Source of the DNA: Paenibacillus stellifer
GTDB lineage: Bacteria; Bacillota; Bacilli; Paenibacillales; Paenibacillaceae
Length of the DNA: 64,000 nucleotides
Assembly (NCBI RefSeq): GCF_000758685.1
Contig: NZ_CP009286.1
Span: 4,494,501 to 4,558,500, forward strand
Direction: 5' to 3'
Shown here: positions 8,742-17,985 of the stretch, in pieces
Layout: each line of letters begins with the position of its first letter
How positions within the stretch are numbered: position 1 is the stretch's first letter
Notes under the pieces: model-generated
What the model saw: only the letters and a program-made list of their open reading frames with translations
The model's database searches: none
Told to the model about the DNA's origin: nothing
Made by a program: the position numbers and the translations under genes

Positions 8742-9620
8742 TCAGCCTTTCACGGCCCCCACCGTAAGTCCCTTTACAAAATACTTTTGCAGGAAAGGGA
8801 AGACCAGCACGAGCGGTCCGATCGCAATCATGGCCATCGCCATCCGGATCGATTCCAGCGGCGTCGTCACCTGCGCTGTGTTGCTGTACGCCTTGTTCGC
8901 AATTGTCTGGAGGAACGAAGCATTCATCAGTGTTTTGTTAAGCAAATATTGCAGCGAGAAGAGCTTCTCATTCTGGATGAAGACCAGGCTGGTGAACCAG
9001 TCGTTCCAGTACGAGACCGTGATGAACAGCCCAATGGTGGCCATAACCGGCAGCGACAGCGGCAGAATAATGCTGAAGTAGGTCCGGAACTCGCCGGCGC
9101 CGTCGATCTGGGACGAGTCAATCAGGGACGGCGGGATGCTGTTGGTGAAGAATGTCCGCATGATAATGACATTAAAGCCGCCGATGAGGCCGGGGATGAT
9201 CAGCGCGAGCAGCGTATCCTGCACATGCAGAAACCGCGTGTAGACGAGATACCAGGGCAGCAGCCCGCCGGAGAACAGCATCGTAACCAGAATGTAGAAG
9301 CTCAGCGCGCCCCGCAGGGGGAATTCGCGCCGCGACAGCGAGTAGGCCATCGCCGAGGTCACGAACAGGCTGACGATGACGCCGACGACCGTGACGAAGA
9401 TGGAGACGCCGTAGGCACGGACGATTTTCTCAGCATCCTGAATGAGATACTGGTAAGCCACCAGGCTGATTTTGCCGGGCCAGAAGCTGTAACCGTGCAC
9501 CGTCACCCAATCCTCGTCGGACAGCGAGATCATCAGCACCAGCCAGAACGGAATGAGGCAGGCCAGGCTGAACAAGGTGAGGACAATGAGAATAAGCGGA
9601 TGGGTCCTTTTCTTGATCAT
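8742..9620 (-). CDS. Carbohydrate ABC transporter permease, YtcP/YcjP type
   Basis: Integral membrane permease of 292 residues with six predicted helices and the binding-protein-dependent transport EAA-type loop (SSQIDGAGEFRTYFSIILP, about 180-198) that docks the ATPase. The C-terminus FVKGLTVGAVKG is characteristic of the CUT1 MsmG/YtcP group. It is the partner of the LplB-type permease 36 bases upstream and of the lipoprotein downstream. Strand, order and spacing place all three in one operon. Confidence 0.92.
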   Translation of the reverse strand: MIKKRTHPLILIVLTLFSLACLIPFWLVLMISLSDEDWVTVHGYSFWPGKISLVAYQYLIQDAEKIVRAYGVSIFVTVVGVIVSLFVTSAMAYSLSRREFPLRGALSFYILVTMLFSGGLLPWYLVYTRFLHVQDTLLALIIPGLIGGFNVIIMRTFFTNSIPPSLIDSSQIDGAGEFRTYFSIILPLSLPVMATIGLFITVSYWNDWFTSLVFIQNEKLFSLQYLLNKTLMNASFLQTIANKAYSNTAQVTTPLESIRMAMAMIAIGPLVLVFPFLQKYFVKGLTVGAVKG

Positions 9621-9639
9621 GATAAATCTCCTCCCGGGA

Positions 9640-9653
9640 ATAAAGCGCTTTCC
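9640..9653. promoter_or_regulatory. Candidate cre (CcpA) site between the permease genes
   Basis: ATAAAGCGCTTTCC matches the cre consensus TGWAANCGNTNWCA at 12 of 14 positions around the palindromic AAGCGCTTT core. It lies in the 36-base gap between the permease genes rather than at a promoter, so it would act as a roadblock, if at all. Confidence 0.35.
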
Positions 9654-9656
9654 ATA

Positions 9657-10619
9657 CTAGAACAACGCATTTTCTTTGCTGAACTTGCGGACGATCAGAT
9701 TGACGGAAATGACAAGGATGAAGCCGACCACCGATTGCAGCAGACCCGCGGAGGAGGCAAGCCCGGTATCGCCGGTTACCATCAGCGCGTTGTATACGTA
9801 AGTGTCAATGACATCTGTCGTCTCTTTCAGCATGCCGGAAGCCATGGTCGCCTGATAGAACAGACCGAAATCCGCGTTGAAAATACGGCCAATGGCCAGC
9901 AGGGTCATGATGATAATAACCGGAGAAATCAGCGGAATCGTGATCTTGGTCATCTGCTTCCACCGCCCGGCGCCATCGATGACAGCCGCTTCATAGTATT
10001 CGGAGTCGATCCCGACAATGGCCGCGAGGTAGACGACTGCGGAATAGCCGACGTTTTTCCAGGCGTTGACGATGGTCAGGATGAACGGCCACTGCTGCGC
10101 TTCGGCGTACCAGTTGACCGCGTCCTTGCCAAGCGGCTCCAGTATGAACTTGTTCACGAAGCCCAGCTCCGGGTTCAGGAAGCCGTATACGATATAGCCA
10201 ACGATAACCATGGAGATAAAGTTCGGCAGGATGACCGTGCTCTGAAAAAACTTGGACGCGATCTTGTTCTTCACTTCGTTGAGCAAAATCGCCAGCAGCA
10301 CCGCCAGTGTCGTGTTGATCAGCAGAAAGCTGATGTTGTACAGCAGCGTGTGCTTGATGATCATCCAGGCATCGTTCGAGGCGAACAGGAACTTGAAATT
10401 GTCCAGCCCCACCCAAGCGCTGCCCCAGATGCCATCCGTGTAGTTGAGATCCTTGAAGGCCAGGAAAATGCCGAACATCGGCAAATAGTTGTTGATGAAC
10501 ATCAACAGGATGCCTGGCAGCGCCAGGACGATCAGCGCCCTGTACTTCCAGAACCTTCCCCCTTTTCTCTTGCTGCGCACCGCGGACGGCGCCGTCTTCA
10601 GCGCTTCTACTGAAGCCAT
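9657..10619 (-). CDS. Sugar ABC transporter permease, LplB/YtcN type
   Basis: CUT1-family permease of 320 residues: a short cytoplasmic N-terminus rich in Lys/Arg, six membrane helices and the EAA loop EYYEAAVIDGAGRWKQMTKI (about 210-229). The sequence before it, ALPGILLMFINNYLPMFGI, is typical of LplB-type proteins. It is the first gene of the transport/hydrolase operon, starting 74 bases after the end of the response-regulator gene, so the operon may be transcribed from that gap or by read-through. Confidence 0.92.
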   Translation of the reverse strand: MASVEALKTAPSAVRSKRKGGRFWKYRALIVLALPGILLMFINNYLPMFGIFLAFKDLNYTDGIWGSAWVGLDNFKFLFASNDAWMIIKHTLLYNISFLLINTTLAVLLAILLNEVKNKIASKFFQSTVILPNFISMVIVGYIVYGFLNPELGFVNKFILEPLGKDAVNWYAEAQQWPFILTIVNAWKNVGYSAVVYLAAIVGIDSEYYEAAVIDGAGRWKQMTKITIPLISPVIIIMTLLAIGRIFNADFGLFYQATMASGMLKETTDVIDTYVYNALMVTGDTGLASSAGLLQSVVGFILVISVNLIVRKFSKENALF

Positions 10620-10693
10620 ATACCCACCTTCTTCGTTTCGTTATGGCTTCATTATAAAGAGCGGGAGACGCCGGCCCCGCCGTTTTTGTAACC

Positions 10694-12331
10694 TCAGTCC
10701 ATTCGTTTTGTGACTTTCCGGTATTCCTGGGGATTGACTTCGAACTGCTTGCGGAACATTTTGGTAAAATGGGAAAAATTGCTGTATCCGACCTGCTGTG
10801 CGACGGCGCTGACCGTCATGACGGTCGTGTCCAGCAGGTCGCGGGCCCGGTTCATTTTGGCGGTGATGAGGAAGTCGATCAGGTTCTGGCCGGTCTCCTT
10901 CTTGAACAGGCGGGACAGATAGGCCGGGTTGAGGCCGACATGGTCGGCGATGCTCTCCCGCGAAATCTCTTCCTCCACGTTCTGTTGGATATAGCGGATG
11001 GAGCGCTGGATCACGCCGTCCGTCTCCTCCGGCTCGAACGCCGTCTCCATCACCGCCGCAGCCAACCCCTCCGCCCAGTGCATGTACTGGCGCAGACCGC
11101 GCACCCGGGCCGAAGCCCAGGCGGAGAAGCCCGGAACATCGCTGGCGCTGATCCCCTTGACCTGAAGAAAATGATAAATGATCTGAAGCGTATCCTGATG
11201 CAGCGACTCCAGATGCTGACCGTGCAGACTGGCGCGCTCCTCCATCCGCTCCACCAGATCGTGGATATAGCGGGTCACCGTCTCCCGCTCACCGTTCAGC
11301 ATGGGGGCGACCAGGCCCGACAGATGAATCTCCTCCGGGAGCCCGGCCGCGGCCGTCTTCTGCGGCCGGGGGACATGCAGCAGCACAGGCGGCGTGCGGG
11401 TAATCGTGTCGCGTTCCATGGCCCTCAGACTCTCGCATAGCCCCGGAAGCGCTTGCAGTGTCCGGAAGCCGCCGATGTAGCAGGTGACAGAGCAGTAGAA
11501 GTAATCCTGACACGCTTCATAGAAGCGGTTCCCGGCCTCCGTCAGTTCCCGGACGCTGCAGGATGCCGGAGGCGCCGCTTCTCCGCCCTCCGCCGGACTT
11601 TCACCGTAGAGCAGGACGAACAGGACGCCGCTCTTGTCGGTCACGACCTCGCCCCGGCGGCCCTCCAGCCAGACCTCCTCCGCCGCTTTCTTGACAGCAT
11701 AGTCCATAATTTCCTGGTCCCGTGATTCCAGCGGCTTGCCCCATTCCTGGGCGCTGATCAGAACCGGCAGCACCCGGCTATCTTGCCCAAGGCCGACTCC
11801 CGCCTCCGCCAGCTCCCGTTCGAGGAAATCGCCGAAGCCCAGAATACGGCGCGACAGCAGGTCCTGCCAGAAGCGCTCGATCCGGCGCGGCTGCTCTTTT
11901 TGCCATAGAGAGCGGTACTTGCGGTACATCTCGTTATAGGATTGCTGCTCCTCCTTCTCCCTGATCGCCTGGAGCATGCCCGTCACGGCCGCCGACAGCT
12001 CCTCCCCGTCGACGGGCTTCAGCAAATAGTCGAAGCTCCCGAGGCTGACGGCCTTCTTGGCATAGGCGAACTCGGTGTGGCAGGTGAGAAACAGCGACTC
12101 CGTGTGCGGCGAATGCTCCCTGACCCAGCCGACCAGCGACAGGCCATCCTCGTCCGGCATTTCAATGTCGCAGATCAGAATGTCGATCCGCTCCCGGGTC
12201 AGAATCTTCCGGGCCTCGTCGGCCCCATTGGCCGTAAACACCTTCCCGATGCCAAGCAAGCTCCAATCGCGGCCATGCACGATACCCTCCACCGCGAACT
12301 GCTCGTCATCCACAACCAGCATTTGATTCAT
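10694..12331 (-). CDS. YesN-type response regulator with AraC DNA-binding domain
   Basis: Response regulator of 545 residues: receiver domain (1-120) with acidic pocket DDE at 8-10 and phospho-acceptor D55 (ILICDIEMPD), a long middle region, and a C-terminal AraC/XylS double helix-turn-helix (about 445-545; SRLFKKETGQNLIDFLI, VAQQVGYSNFSHFTKMFRK). It should activate the adjacent oligosaccharide operon when phosphorylated by the histidine kinase encoded immediately upstream. The ATG at 12331 has GGAG 7 bases upstream; ATG 12337 would overlap the kinase stop as ATGA but has only one base between GGAG and start. Either way translation is coupled to the kinase gene. Confidence 0.9.
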   Translation of the reverse strand: MNQMLVVDDEQFAVEGIVHGRDWSLLGIGKVFTANGADEARKILTRERIDILICDIEMPDEDGLSLVGWVREHSPHTESLFLTCHTEFAYAKKAVSLGSFDYLLKPVDGEELSAAVTGMLQAIREKEEQQSYNEMYRKYRSLWQKEQPRRIERFWQDLLSRRILGFGDFLERELAEAGVGLGQDSRVLPVLISAQEWGKPLESRDQEIMDYAVKKAAEEVWLEGRRGEVVTDKSGVLFVLLYGESPAEGGEAAPPASCSVRELTEAGNRFYEACQDYFYCSVTCYIGGFRTLQALPGLCESLRAMERDTITRTPPVLLHVPRPQKTAAAGLPEEIHLSGLVAPMLNGERETVTRYIHDLVERMEERASLHGQHLESLHQDTLQIIYHFLQVKGISASDVPGFSAWASARVRGLRQYMHWAEGLAAAVMETAFEPEETDGVIQRSIRYIQQNVEEEISRESIADHVGLNPAYLSRLFKKETGQNLIDFLITAKMNRARDLLDTTVMTVSAVAQQVGYSNFSHFTKMFRKQFEVNPQEYRKVTKRMD

Positions 12332-12333
12332 GG

Positions 12334-14082
12334 TCATTCTCCTTCCGTATATTCCAGCGGCAGCATCAATCTCACGCGGAAGCCCGTGGGCTCTACCCGG
12401 CTGAATCCGATGGACGCTCTCTCGCGGTATCGCATCGCAATCCGCTTCTTCACATTCCAAATGCCGATATGCCGGTCCTCCGAGGCCGGCTGATAGTCCG
12501 GCGCATTCAGCTCCCGCAATTGCTCGTCGTCAGCGCCCTTGCCATTGTCCGCCACTTCGATGACCATCCATCCGGGCCGGTCTTCGTCAGGAGAGGCGGC
12601 AATGGATAGCCGGAACACCTCTCCCTTGAGACTGATGCCGTGAATCATCGCGTTCTCCACAAAGGGCTGGACCGTCAGCGACGGGATGCAGGCATGCCGG
12701 ATGTCTTCGGACAGATCAATCTGAAATTCAAAAGACTGCTGGTAGCGCATCTTTTGAATCTCCAGATAGTTGCGGATATGCTCCAGCTCCTGCTCCAGCG
12801 TAATGCTGCTGTCCTTGGCCTGAAGCATGAACCGGAAATACTGCACCAGATGGCGGACCGTTTTCTTCACCAGCTCGTAACGCTGCAAATCGGCAAGCTG
12901 GAAGATGATGTTCAGCGTATTGAGGAAAAAATGCGGGTTAATCTGCGTCTGCAAATGCTTCATCTCCGCTTTCTGCGCGTTCAGCCGCTCCTCGTACACA
13001 TCGATCTTCAGGTCTTGAATCTCGACCGCCATGCTGTTGAACGCCTGGTTCAGCGCCTGGAACTCCACCAGATTGGAGTCGGGCAGCTTGGTCTCCATCG
13101 CTCCGTCCCGGATGCGGTGAATGCCGCCGAGCAAATTCAGGATCGGGCGGATGACCATCCGCCGGAAATAATACAGATAGATCAGCAGAATGAGCAGAAT
13201 GAGAAAGGGCAGCACATAGATGACGGCCTGAAACGCATTCAATCCCCGCAGCAGCTCCGAGTAAGGGATGACCACAGCCAGATTGATGCCAAGCGCGGCC
13301 GACTGGCTGGAGACAACGACCAGCTTCCTGCCCCCTTCTGAGAAGGAAAAAGAGGAATTCTGGTTCAGCTTCTCGCGGGGCAGCCGGAAATCCGCGCCCA
13401 GCGTGGACGATGCGCCGGTCAGCACCTTGCCGTCGTTGTCGACGATCAGCACGTCGCCGCCGGATTGCAGGTTGAGGTTGCCAAGCGGCGAGCGGAGCGA
13501 GTCCATCCGGATCAACGCGCCGATGTAGGCGGGATTGCTCAGTTCGTTGCCGACTGTCCGGTTCAGATAGTAATCGCCGCCGATCTTCACAATCGACCAT
13601 TTATATTGCAGCCGTTTCAGCCGGTCGGTATTGCCGACCGCCCCGGTAATCCAGGCGCGCACCTGATCCATGTATGCCTCGTTCGTACCCAGCACATTGG
13701 AGAGGGTCAAGGTATCATTGGGACTGGAGTACAGGTAGAACATGTCGACGGTGTGATAATAGGCCTGGTAGGACTGGTTTCTCTGCATAATGCCCATACG
13801 GGCAAAATAATACTCGGAGTCCGTCAGGCCCGGCCTGCCGAATTTCTGAAAATTCTCGTCATGGTCAACGATGTCAACCAGATTGATCGTGATGTCCTGC
13901 AAGCTGCTCTCCATCATCTTCAGATTGGAGTTGACCAGATTCTGATAGGACCTTGACACCTGCGTCAACACGACATCCTTGGCGTAGTACCCCGCCGCGA
14001 ACAGCACCGCCAGCAAGGGAATCGTTATGGCGGCAAAGAGCTGGATCAGCCGCAGCCCCAGCGTGTTTTTCTTGGATCTCAT
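12334..14082 (-). CDS. YesM-type sensor histidine kinase
   Basis: Membrane histidine kinase of 582 residues. A first helix (about 10-30), an extracellular sensor of some 250 residues (Cache-like), a second helix (ALFLILLILLIYLYYF-like, about 275-300), a HAMP linker, then a His_kinase domain with phospho-acceptor H384 in QINPHFFLNTLN and an ATPase domain with the N box (FVENAMIHG) and VADNGKGAD. It pairs with the YesN-type regulator downstream. Such pairs usually sense extracellular oligosaccharide, often via the binding protein. The ATG at 14082 is chosen because GGAAAGGA lies 7 bases before it; an upstream in-frame start at 14151 lacks a site. Confidence 0.9.
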   Translation of the reverse strand: MRSKKNTLGLRLIQLFAAITIPLLAVLFAAGYYAKDVVLTQVSRSYQNLVNSNLKMMESSLQDITINLVDIVDHDENFQKFGRPGLTDSEYYFARMGIMQRNQSYQAYYHTVDMFYLYSSPNDTLTLSNVLGTNEAYMDQVRAWITGAVGNTDRLKRLQYKWSIVKIGGDYYLNRTVGNELSNPAYIGALIRMDSLRSPLGNLNLQSGGDVLIVDNDGKVLTGASSTLGADFRLPREKLNQNSSFSFSEGGRKLVVVSSQSAALGINLAVVIPYSELLRGLNAFQAVIYVLPFLILLILLIYLYYFRRMVIRPILNLLGGIHRIRDGAMETKLPDSNLVEFQALNQAFNSMAVEIQDLKIDVYEERLNAQKAEMKHLQTQINPHFFLNTLNIIFQLADLQRYELVKKTVRHLVQYFRFMLQAKDSSITLEQELEHIRNYLEIQKMRYQQSFEFQIDLSEDIRHACIPSLTVQPFVENAMIHGISLKGEVFRLSIAASPDEDRPGWMVIEVADNGKGADDEQLRELNAPDYQPASEDRHIGIWNVKKRIAMRYRERASIGFSRVEPTGFRVRLMLPLEYTEGE

Positions 14083-14456
14083 GTAGCCGTCCTTTCCGCC
14101 GCCTGAACTGAATGCCGCAAGCCGCAGGCAGAATGGTATATGATTCGACAATCCGTATTATATACATAAATCCGCGCGGTCGAACAGACGGATAAAGTTC
14201 TGCCGATGAAAGGCCGTCCGGGGTCTAGCTCAAAAAAGGCCTCTTTCCGCCCGGATTCGGGTGAAAGAAGCCTTTATGAAAGTTCTGCTAAAGCATGGGA
14301 CAGCCTGCGCGGATCGTGTCGGAAGGCCAGACCCGTAAGTCAAACCCGTCCCATCTTGATGGCCGGTTCGGCGGTGTTTACGCCACCCCACGCCTGACAC
14401 TCCACATCACCAGCCCGGGACCAGCCACTCTACACCACCGGCCCAGGACCGGACGC
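14083..14456. other. Intergenic region between ecsB and the histidine kinase
   Basis: This gap holds the ecs terminator (14232-14275, minus) and, on the minus strand, a TATAAT at 14162-14157 that could be the -10 of the kinase promoter, though no good -35 precedes it. The part from about 14300 to 14456 shows no recognisable gene. Confidence 0.4.
14232..14275 (-). terminator. Terminator of the helicase-ecsA-ecsB operon
   Basis: Read on the minus strand, AAAGGCTTCTTTC pairs with GGAAAGAGGCCTTT around an inner CCCG/CGGG stem, followed by a run of six T. It lies 180 bases past the ecsB stop. Confidence 0.75.
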
Positions 14457-15677
14457 CTACAGCTCGTCATCCTCCGGATTCCGCAGCTTCCGGTCCAGCC
14501 GCGAGCGGCTGAACAGAACCATCACAAGCCCTGCGGCGAGCGTCAGCAGGGAACGCAGCAGCAGATCCGTTCCCGCTGCGGCGAGAGGCAGCCAGAGAAC
14601 GAGCGCGAAGACGAGCTGCAGCCGGAAGACGAATGCGACCGTGCTGCGGCTCCGGCTGTTCCCCGGCAGCGGATATACCGACAGCCAGAACGACTCCCCG
14701 TGAAGCTTAGACAAGGCTGAAAGCTGAATGCCGATGATGAACAGGAAGAACAGATACAGGGCGTTCGCCAATAGACCGCTCCGGGTCCAGCCGATCAGCA
14801 GCAGACCGAGGACGCCGATCCGCAGCACGATGCTTAAAATATCTCCCCGGGCGAAGCTCTTGGTCAGCAGATAGCGATATGCGCTGTCTTTGCTCCAAGG
14901 CAAGCTGCTTCCCCACCGGGACAGCCAGCTCCGCGCATAGACCCGCTGCTGGCGGCCCGGCACCTCGACGAACCATCCCAGCACCATAATCGCTCTCCCG
15001 CTCTGCGATTTCTCCAGCGCGATCAGCCGCTCCCAAGGGACGGCATGCCGCGCAGGAATCGCCAGCGAAGCTAAGTACGCAGCGGACAACAGGAAGGAGA
15101 AGCCGAGTCCCTTGTGAAGCGGCTGCCACAGCCAAGCTGCGGCAATCAGCCCGCCGACGCCCCAGCGCAGCAGCCGGTATCCCGCCGTCGCCGCTCTGGA
15201 CGTCATTTTCAACTCCCGCCAGCAGCCGTATGAGGCCAGAAGCTTGACGCCAAGCAATACAAGCAGGGTAGCATGCAGCGATTTGGGCACATCTTCGGTG
15301 CGTATGTACAAAGGCCACAGCAATATCACCACGGCCGCGAGCCGAATGGTCTTCCACACGATCCCCCTGATCCAGGCGGGACGGAAATACTCCGCCATCC
15401 GGTGCTCCTGGGGCAGCAGAAAGATGGAGTCCGCCGGCTGAAGGTAAGTGCGGAAGCTGCTGTGCACTGCGGCGGGTACAAGAATGACCAGCATAATCCA
15501 GCGGATGGGAATACCCGCCGGAAGATCGCGCAGCAGCGCGGTGTACCAGGCGGAGAAGGCGATCAGGATGAACATAAGCACGAACGCCACGCCGCTCTGG
15601 ATGATGTAGCCGACATAAGGAAGAATAGCCCCGGCAGCCCGGTGCCGGCGGTCTCCCTGAAGCTGGCGGAGATCCAT
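14457..15677 (-). CDS. ecsB: ABC transporter permease EcsB
   Basis: Polytopic membrane protein of 406 residues with about ten hydrophobic segments and the EcsB-type internal motif ADSIFLLPQEHRMAEYFRPA. In Bacillus, EcsAB influences intramembrane proteolysis, protein secretion and competence; the transported substrate is not settled. The ATG at 15677 begins one base after the ecsA stop codon, so the ATPase and permease are made together. The operon ends at the terminator 180 bases downstream. Confidence 0.85.
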   Translation of the reverse strand: MDLRQLQGDRRHRAAGAILPYVGYIIQSGVAFVLMFILIAFSAWYTALLRDLPAGIPIRWIMLVILVPAAVHSSFRTYLQPADSIFLLPQEHRMAEYFRPAWIRGIVWKTIRLAAVVILLWPLYIRTEDVPKSLHATLLVLLGVKLLASYGCWRELKMTSRAATAGYRLLRWGVGGLIAAAWLWQPLHKGLGFSFLLSAAYLASLAIPARHAVPWERLIALEKSQSGRAIMVLGWFVEVPGRQQRVYARSWLSRWGSSLPWSKDSAYRYLLTKSFARGDILSIVLRIGVLGLLLIGWTRSGLLANALYLFFLFIIGIQLSALSKLHGESFWLSVYPLPGNSRSRSTVAFVFRLQLVFALVLWLPLAAAGTDLLLRSLLTLAAGLVMVLFSRSRLDRKLRNPEDDEL

Positions 15678-15678
15678 G

Positions 15679-16425
15679 CTATTTCCCTCCCTGCACCAGA
15701 TCGTAAAACAGCTGCTCCAGCGGCAGACCCGGTCTGCCGGCGGCTCTTCCGATATCGGCCAGCGTTCCCTCGGCGATTACCTTGCCCTGATGCAGCACGA
15801 TGAACCGGTCGCAATAATTCTCGATGGTGGACAGAATATGAGAGCTGAGCAGAATGGATGACCCGGAATTCCGGATCTCCAGCATGAAATCGAGCAGCGA
15901 GCGGATGCCAAGCGGATCAAGTCCCAGAAAAGGCTCATCGATGACATATAGCGCGGGGCTCGCCACGAACGCGCACATGATCATCACCTTCTGCTTCATC
16001 CCTTTGGACAAATGCCCGGACAGCGTATCCATCTTGTCTTCCATCCGGAACAGCTCGGCGAGCCGCTTGCTGCGCGCTTCATAGTCAGCGCGGTTCACGC
16101 CGTATGACCTCGCCGTGAACTCCACATGTTCCCGGACGGTCATTTCCTCATACAGAAGCGGGGATTCCGGGACAAAGGACAGGGCGCCATGATACACCTC
16201 CGGGTCCTGCTCCCGCTTCTTCCCCTGAACGGCGATTTCGCCTTTATGGGGCGTCATCAGGCCGAGGATATGCTTCATCGTCGTGCTCTTGCCTGCCCCG
16301 TTCAGGCCGATCAGCCCGACCATCTCCCCCGGCTGTACCCGAAGGGAAATATCGTGCAGCACCGGCTTGTTCAGGCTGTAGCCGCCGGTCAGTCCGGATA
16401 TCTGAAGGACGGGGGCTTCGTTCAT
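15679..16425 (-). CDS. ecsA: ABC transporter ATPase EcsA
   Basis: ABC ATPase of 248 residues with Walker A GLNGAGKST (about 39-47), a Q-loop region ending in FVPESPLLYEEMT, the signature LSKGMKQKV (about 138-146), Walker B LYVIDEPF and the H-loop SSHIL. It energises the EcsB permease encoded next. Its ATG overlaps the helicase stop codon as ATGA (16425-16422), a layout that favours translational coupling. Length and motifs are normal for EcsA. Confidence 0.88.
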   Translation of the reverse strand: MNEAPVLQISGLTGGYSLNKPVLHDISLRVQPGEMVGLIGLNGAGKSTTMKHILGLMTPHKGEIAVQGKKREQDPEVYHGALSFVPESPLLYEEMTVREHVEFTARSYGVNRADYEARSKRLAELFRMEDKMDTLSGHLSKGMKQKVMIMCAFVASPALYVIDEPFLGLDPLGIRSLLDFMLEIRNSGSSILLSSHILSTIENYCDRFIVLHQGKVIAEGTLADIGRAAGRPGLPLEQLFYDLVQGGK

Positions 16426-17885
16426 TGGCCGTCACCTCCCGACCGTTTGTCCTTCAGCCATTTCGGCGCACCCTTGTTCTTGCGGTTGCGCTCGCGCTCC
16501 GCGCTCCGGGCCGCCTTGCCCGGCGCCGGAGCAGCCTTGGCCCCGCGCCCGCCCGGGGCCGTTCTCGCACCGGGCGCCGCATTTCCGGCGCCCGGCTCCC
16601 GCCGCTGGCCGCCGGCTTCGCGTCCGGCCGGCCGTGCCGATGCGCCGCCGGTTCCGGCGGCGGCGCGGGAAGAGATGCCGGCGGTGCGGACCGCCGGCCC
16701 CGCGCTGCGCGGCTTGCCGGGGCGTGGCCCGGCGCCGCCGCGCAGCTCCTCCGGCGGCAGAATCTTGCCGCCGTACAGCGCCCGCTCGGCGACCTCAATG
16801 CCGAGCTCGCGGGCAAACTTGCGCATGATGAACGTCTGCTGCGCCGTGACGATCGACATCGACAGGCCGCTGCGTCCCATGCGGCCTGTGCGGCCCGCGC
16901 GATGCACATAATGCTCCGCGTCGAAGGCCGGATCGAAGCTCACGACGAGGGTGAGGTTCTCGATGTCCAGCCCCCGCGCCGCCACGTCGCTCGCTACCAG
17001 CACACGGAACTTGCCCTCGCGGAAACGGCCCAGCACGGTGCTGCGCGTCACCTTGTCGGCGTCGCCATACAGCGCACCGGCGGTAATCCCGAGGTAGTTC
17101 AGCTTCGCTTCGACCTCGGCGATCACCTCCGCCGTATTGGCGAATACAATAGCCCGAGGCGCATTGTAGTGCCGCAGCACCCGCCGCAGCACATCGACCT
17201 TGTCCCGCTCCTCGGAGACAATATAGAGATGCTCCAGCGTCCGTGCGGTCTTCGCTTCCGGGTCGATGCCGATCTCGGCCGGGTCTCTCATGACCTTGGC
17301 CGACAGCGCCCGCGTCTCCGGTCCGACGGTGGCCGACAGCATCGCCAGCTGCCGGCTGCGCAGGGCGCTCGCGATAATCTTCTCGGCTTCGCCCGCTCCG
17401 CCGACCTTGAAGAGCTGGTCGGCCTCGTCGATCACGATGGTGCTCACCTCGTGCATCTTCAGCTTACGCAGCCCGATCAGCTCCAGCACGCGGCCTGGCG
17501 TTCCGACGACCAGCTGCGGATGCTCCCGCAACCGTTCGATCTGCCGGCCGATCGCCGCGCCGCCGATCAATCCCATCGTGCGGATGCCCCGGCCTTCGCC
17601 GTATCGCTCCGCCTCGCGTACAATCTGCATCGCCAGCTCCTGCGTGGGCGCAAGCACCAGCTTCTGCACCGCCCGGCGATCCGAATCGATCCCCTGAAGA
17701 AGGGGCAGGAGATAGGCCAGCGTCTTGCCCGTGCCGGTCTGGGATACCGCCAGCACGTCACGGCCTTCGAGCAGGAGCGGAATGGTCTCGGCCTGCACGT
17801 CGGATGGCTCGGTAATGCCGAACTCCGACAGCCTGGCCGCCAGATCCTCCTGGATGCCGATTGCCGCAAAAGAAGCTTTATTCAT
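16422..17885 (-). CDS. DEAD-box ATP-dependent RNA helicase with basic Gly/Arg/Ala-rich tail
   Basis: RNA helicase of 487 residues that unwinds RNA duplexes in ribosome assembly or mRNA turnover. All core motifs are visible: Q motif (IQEDLAARLSEFGITEPSDVQ), motif I SQTGTGKT, Ia APTQELA, II VIDEADQ, III SAT, VI HRAGRTGRMGR. After about residue 375 the protein becomes a low-complexity Gly/Arg/Ala/Pro tail ending in basic KNKGAPKWLKDKRSGG, typical of RNA-binding extensions in CshA-like helicases. The start is ambiguous: AAAAGG abuts ATG 17897, so ATG 17885 is preferred. Its stop overlaps ecsA, an unusual partner. Confidence 0.88.
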   Translation of the reverse strand: MNKASFAAIGIQEDLAARLSEFGITEPSDVQAETIPLLLEGRDVLAVSQTGTGKTLAYLLPLLQGIDSDRRAVQKLVLAPTQELAMQIVREAERYGEGRGIRTMGLIGGAAIGRQIERLREHPQLVVGTPGRVLELIGLRKLKMHEVSTIVIDEADQLFKVGGAGEAEKIIASALRSRQLAMLSATVGPETRALSAKVMRDPAEIGIDPEAKTARTLEHLYIVSEERDKVDVLRRVLRHYNAPRAIVFANTAEVIAEVEAKLNYLGITAGALYGDADKVTRSTVLGRFREGKFRVLVASDVAARGLDIENLTLVVSFDPAFDAEHYVHRAGRTGRMGRSGLSMSIVTAQQTFIMRKFARELGIEVAERALYGGKILPPEELRGGAGPRPGKPRSAGPAVRTAGISSRAAAGTGGASARPAGREAGGQRREPGAGNAAPGARTAPGGRGAKAAPAPGKAARSAERERNRKNKGAPKWLKDKRSGGDGQ

Positions 17886-17931
17886 AGGGATATTCATCCT
17901 TTTCACAGTAGTTATTCCTTCATTATATGCC

Positions 17932-17961
17932 AAAAAGGCCTATCCACCAAATGGAAGGCCT
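17932..17961 (-). terminator. Terminator downstream of the SDR gene
   Basis: On the minus strand AGGCCTTCCA pairs with TGGATAGGCCT (one bulge) and is followed by TTTTTGG. It separates the dehydrogenase gene from the helicase operon. Confidence 0.7.
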
Positions 17962-17985
17962 GATGCCTGATGAGAAGTCCGATGT

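Noticed and set aside
8529..10613. 694-codon open frame on the plus strand
   Set aside because: It is exactly antisense to the sugar-permease and binding-protein genes, has composition biased to Gln/His/Arg/Asp and no family resemblance; it is a shadow of GC-rich coding DNA.
11444..11457. cre-like GGAAGCGCTTGCAG
   Set aside because: Lies inside the response-regulator coding region and is explained by codon choice.
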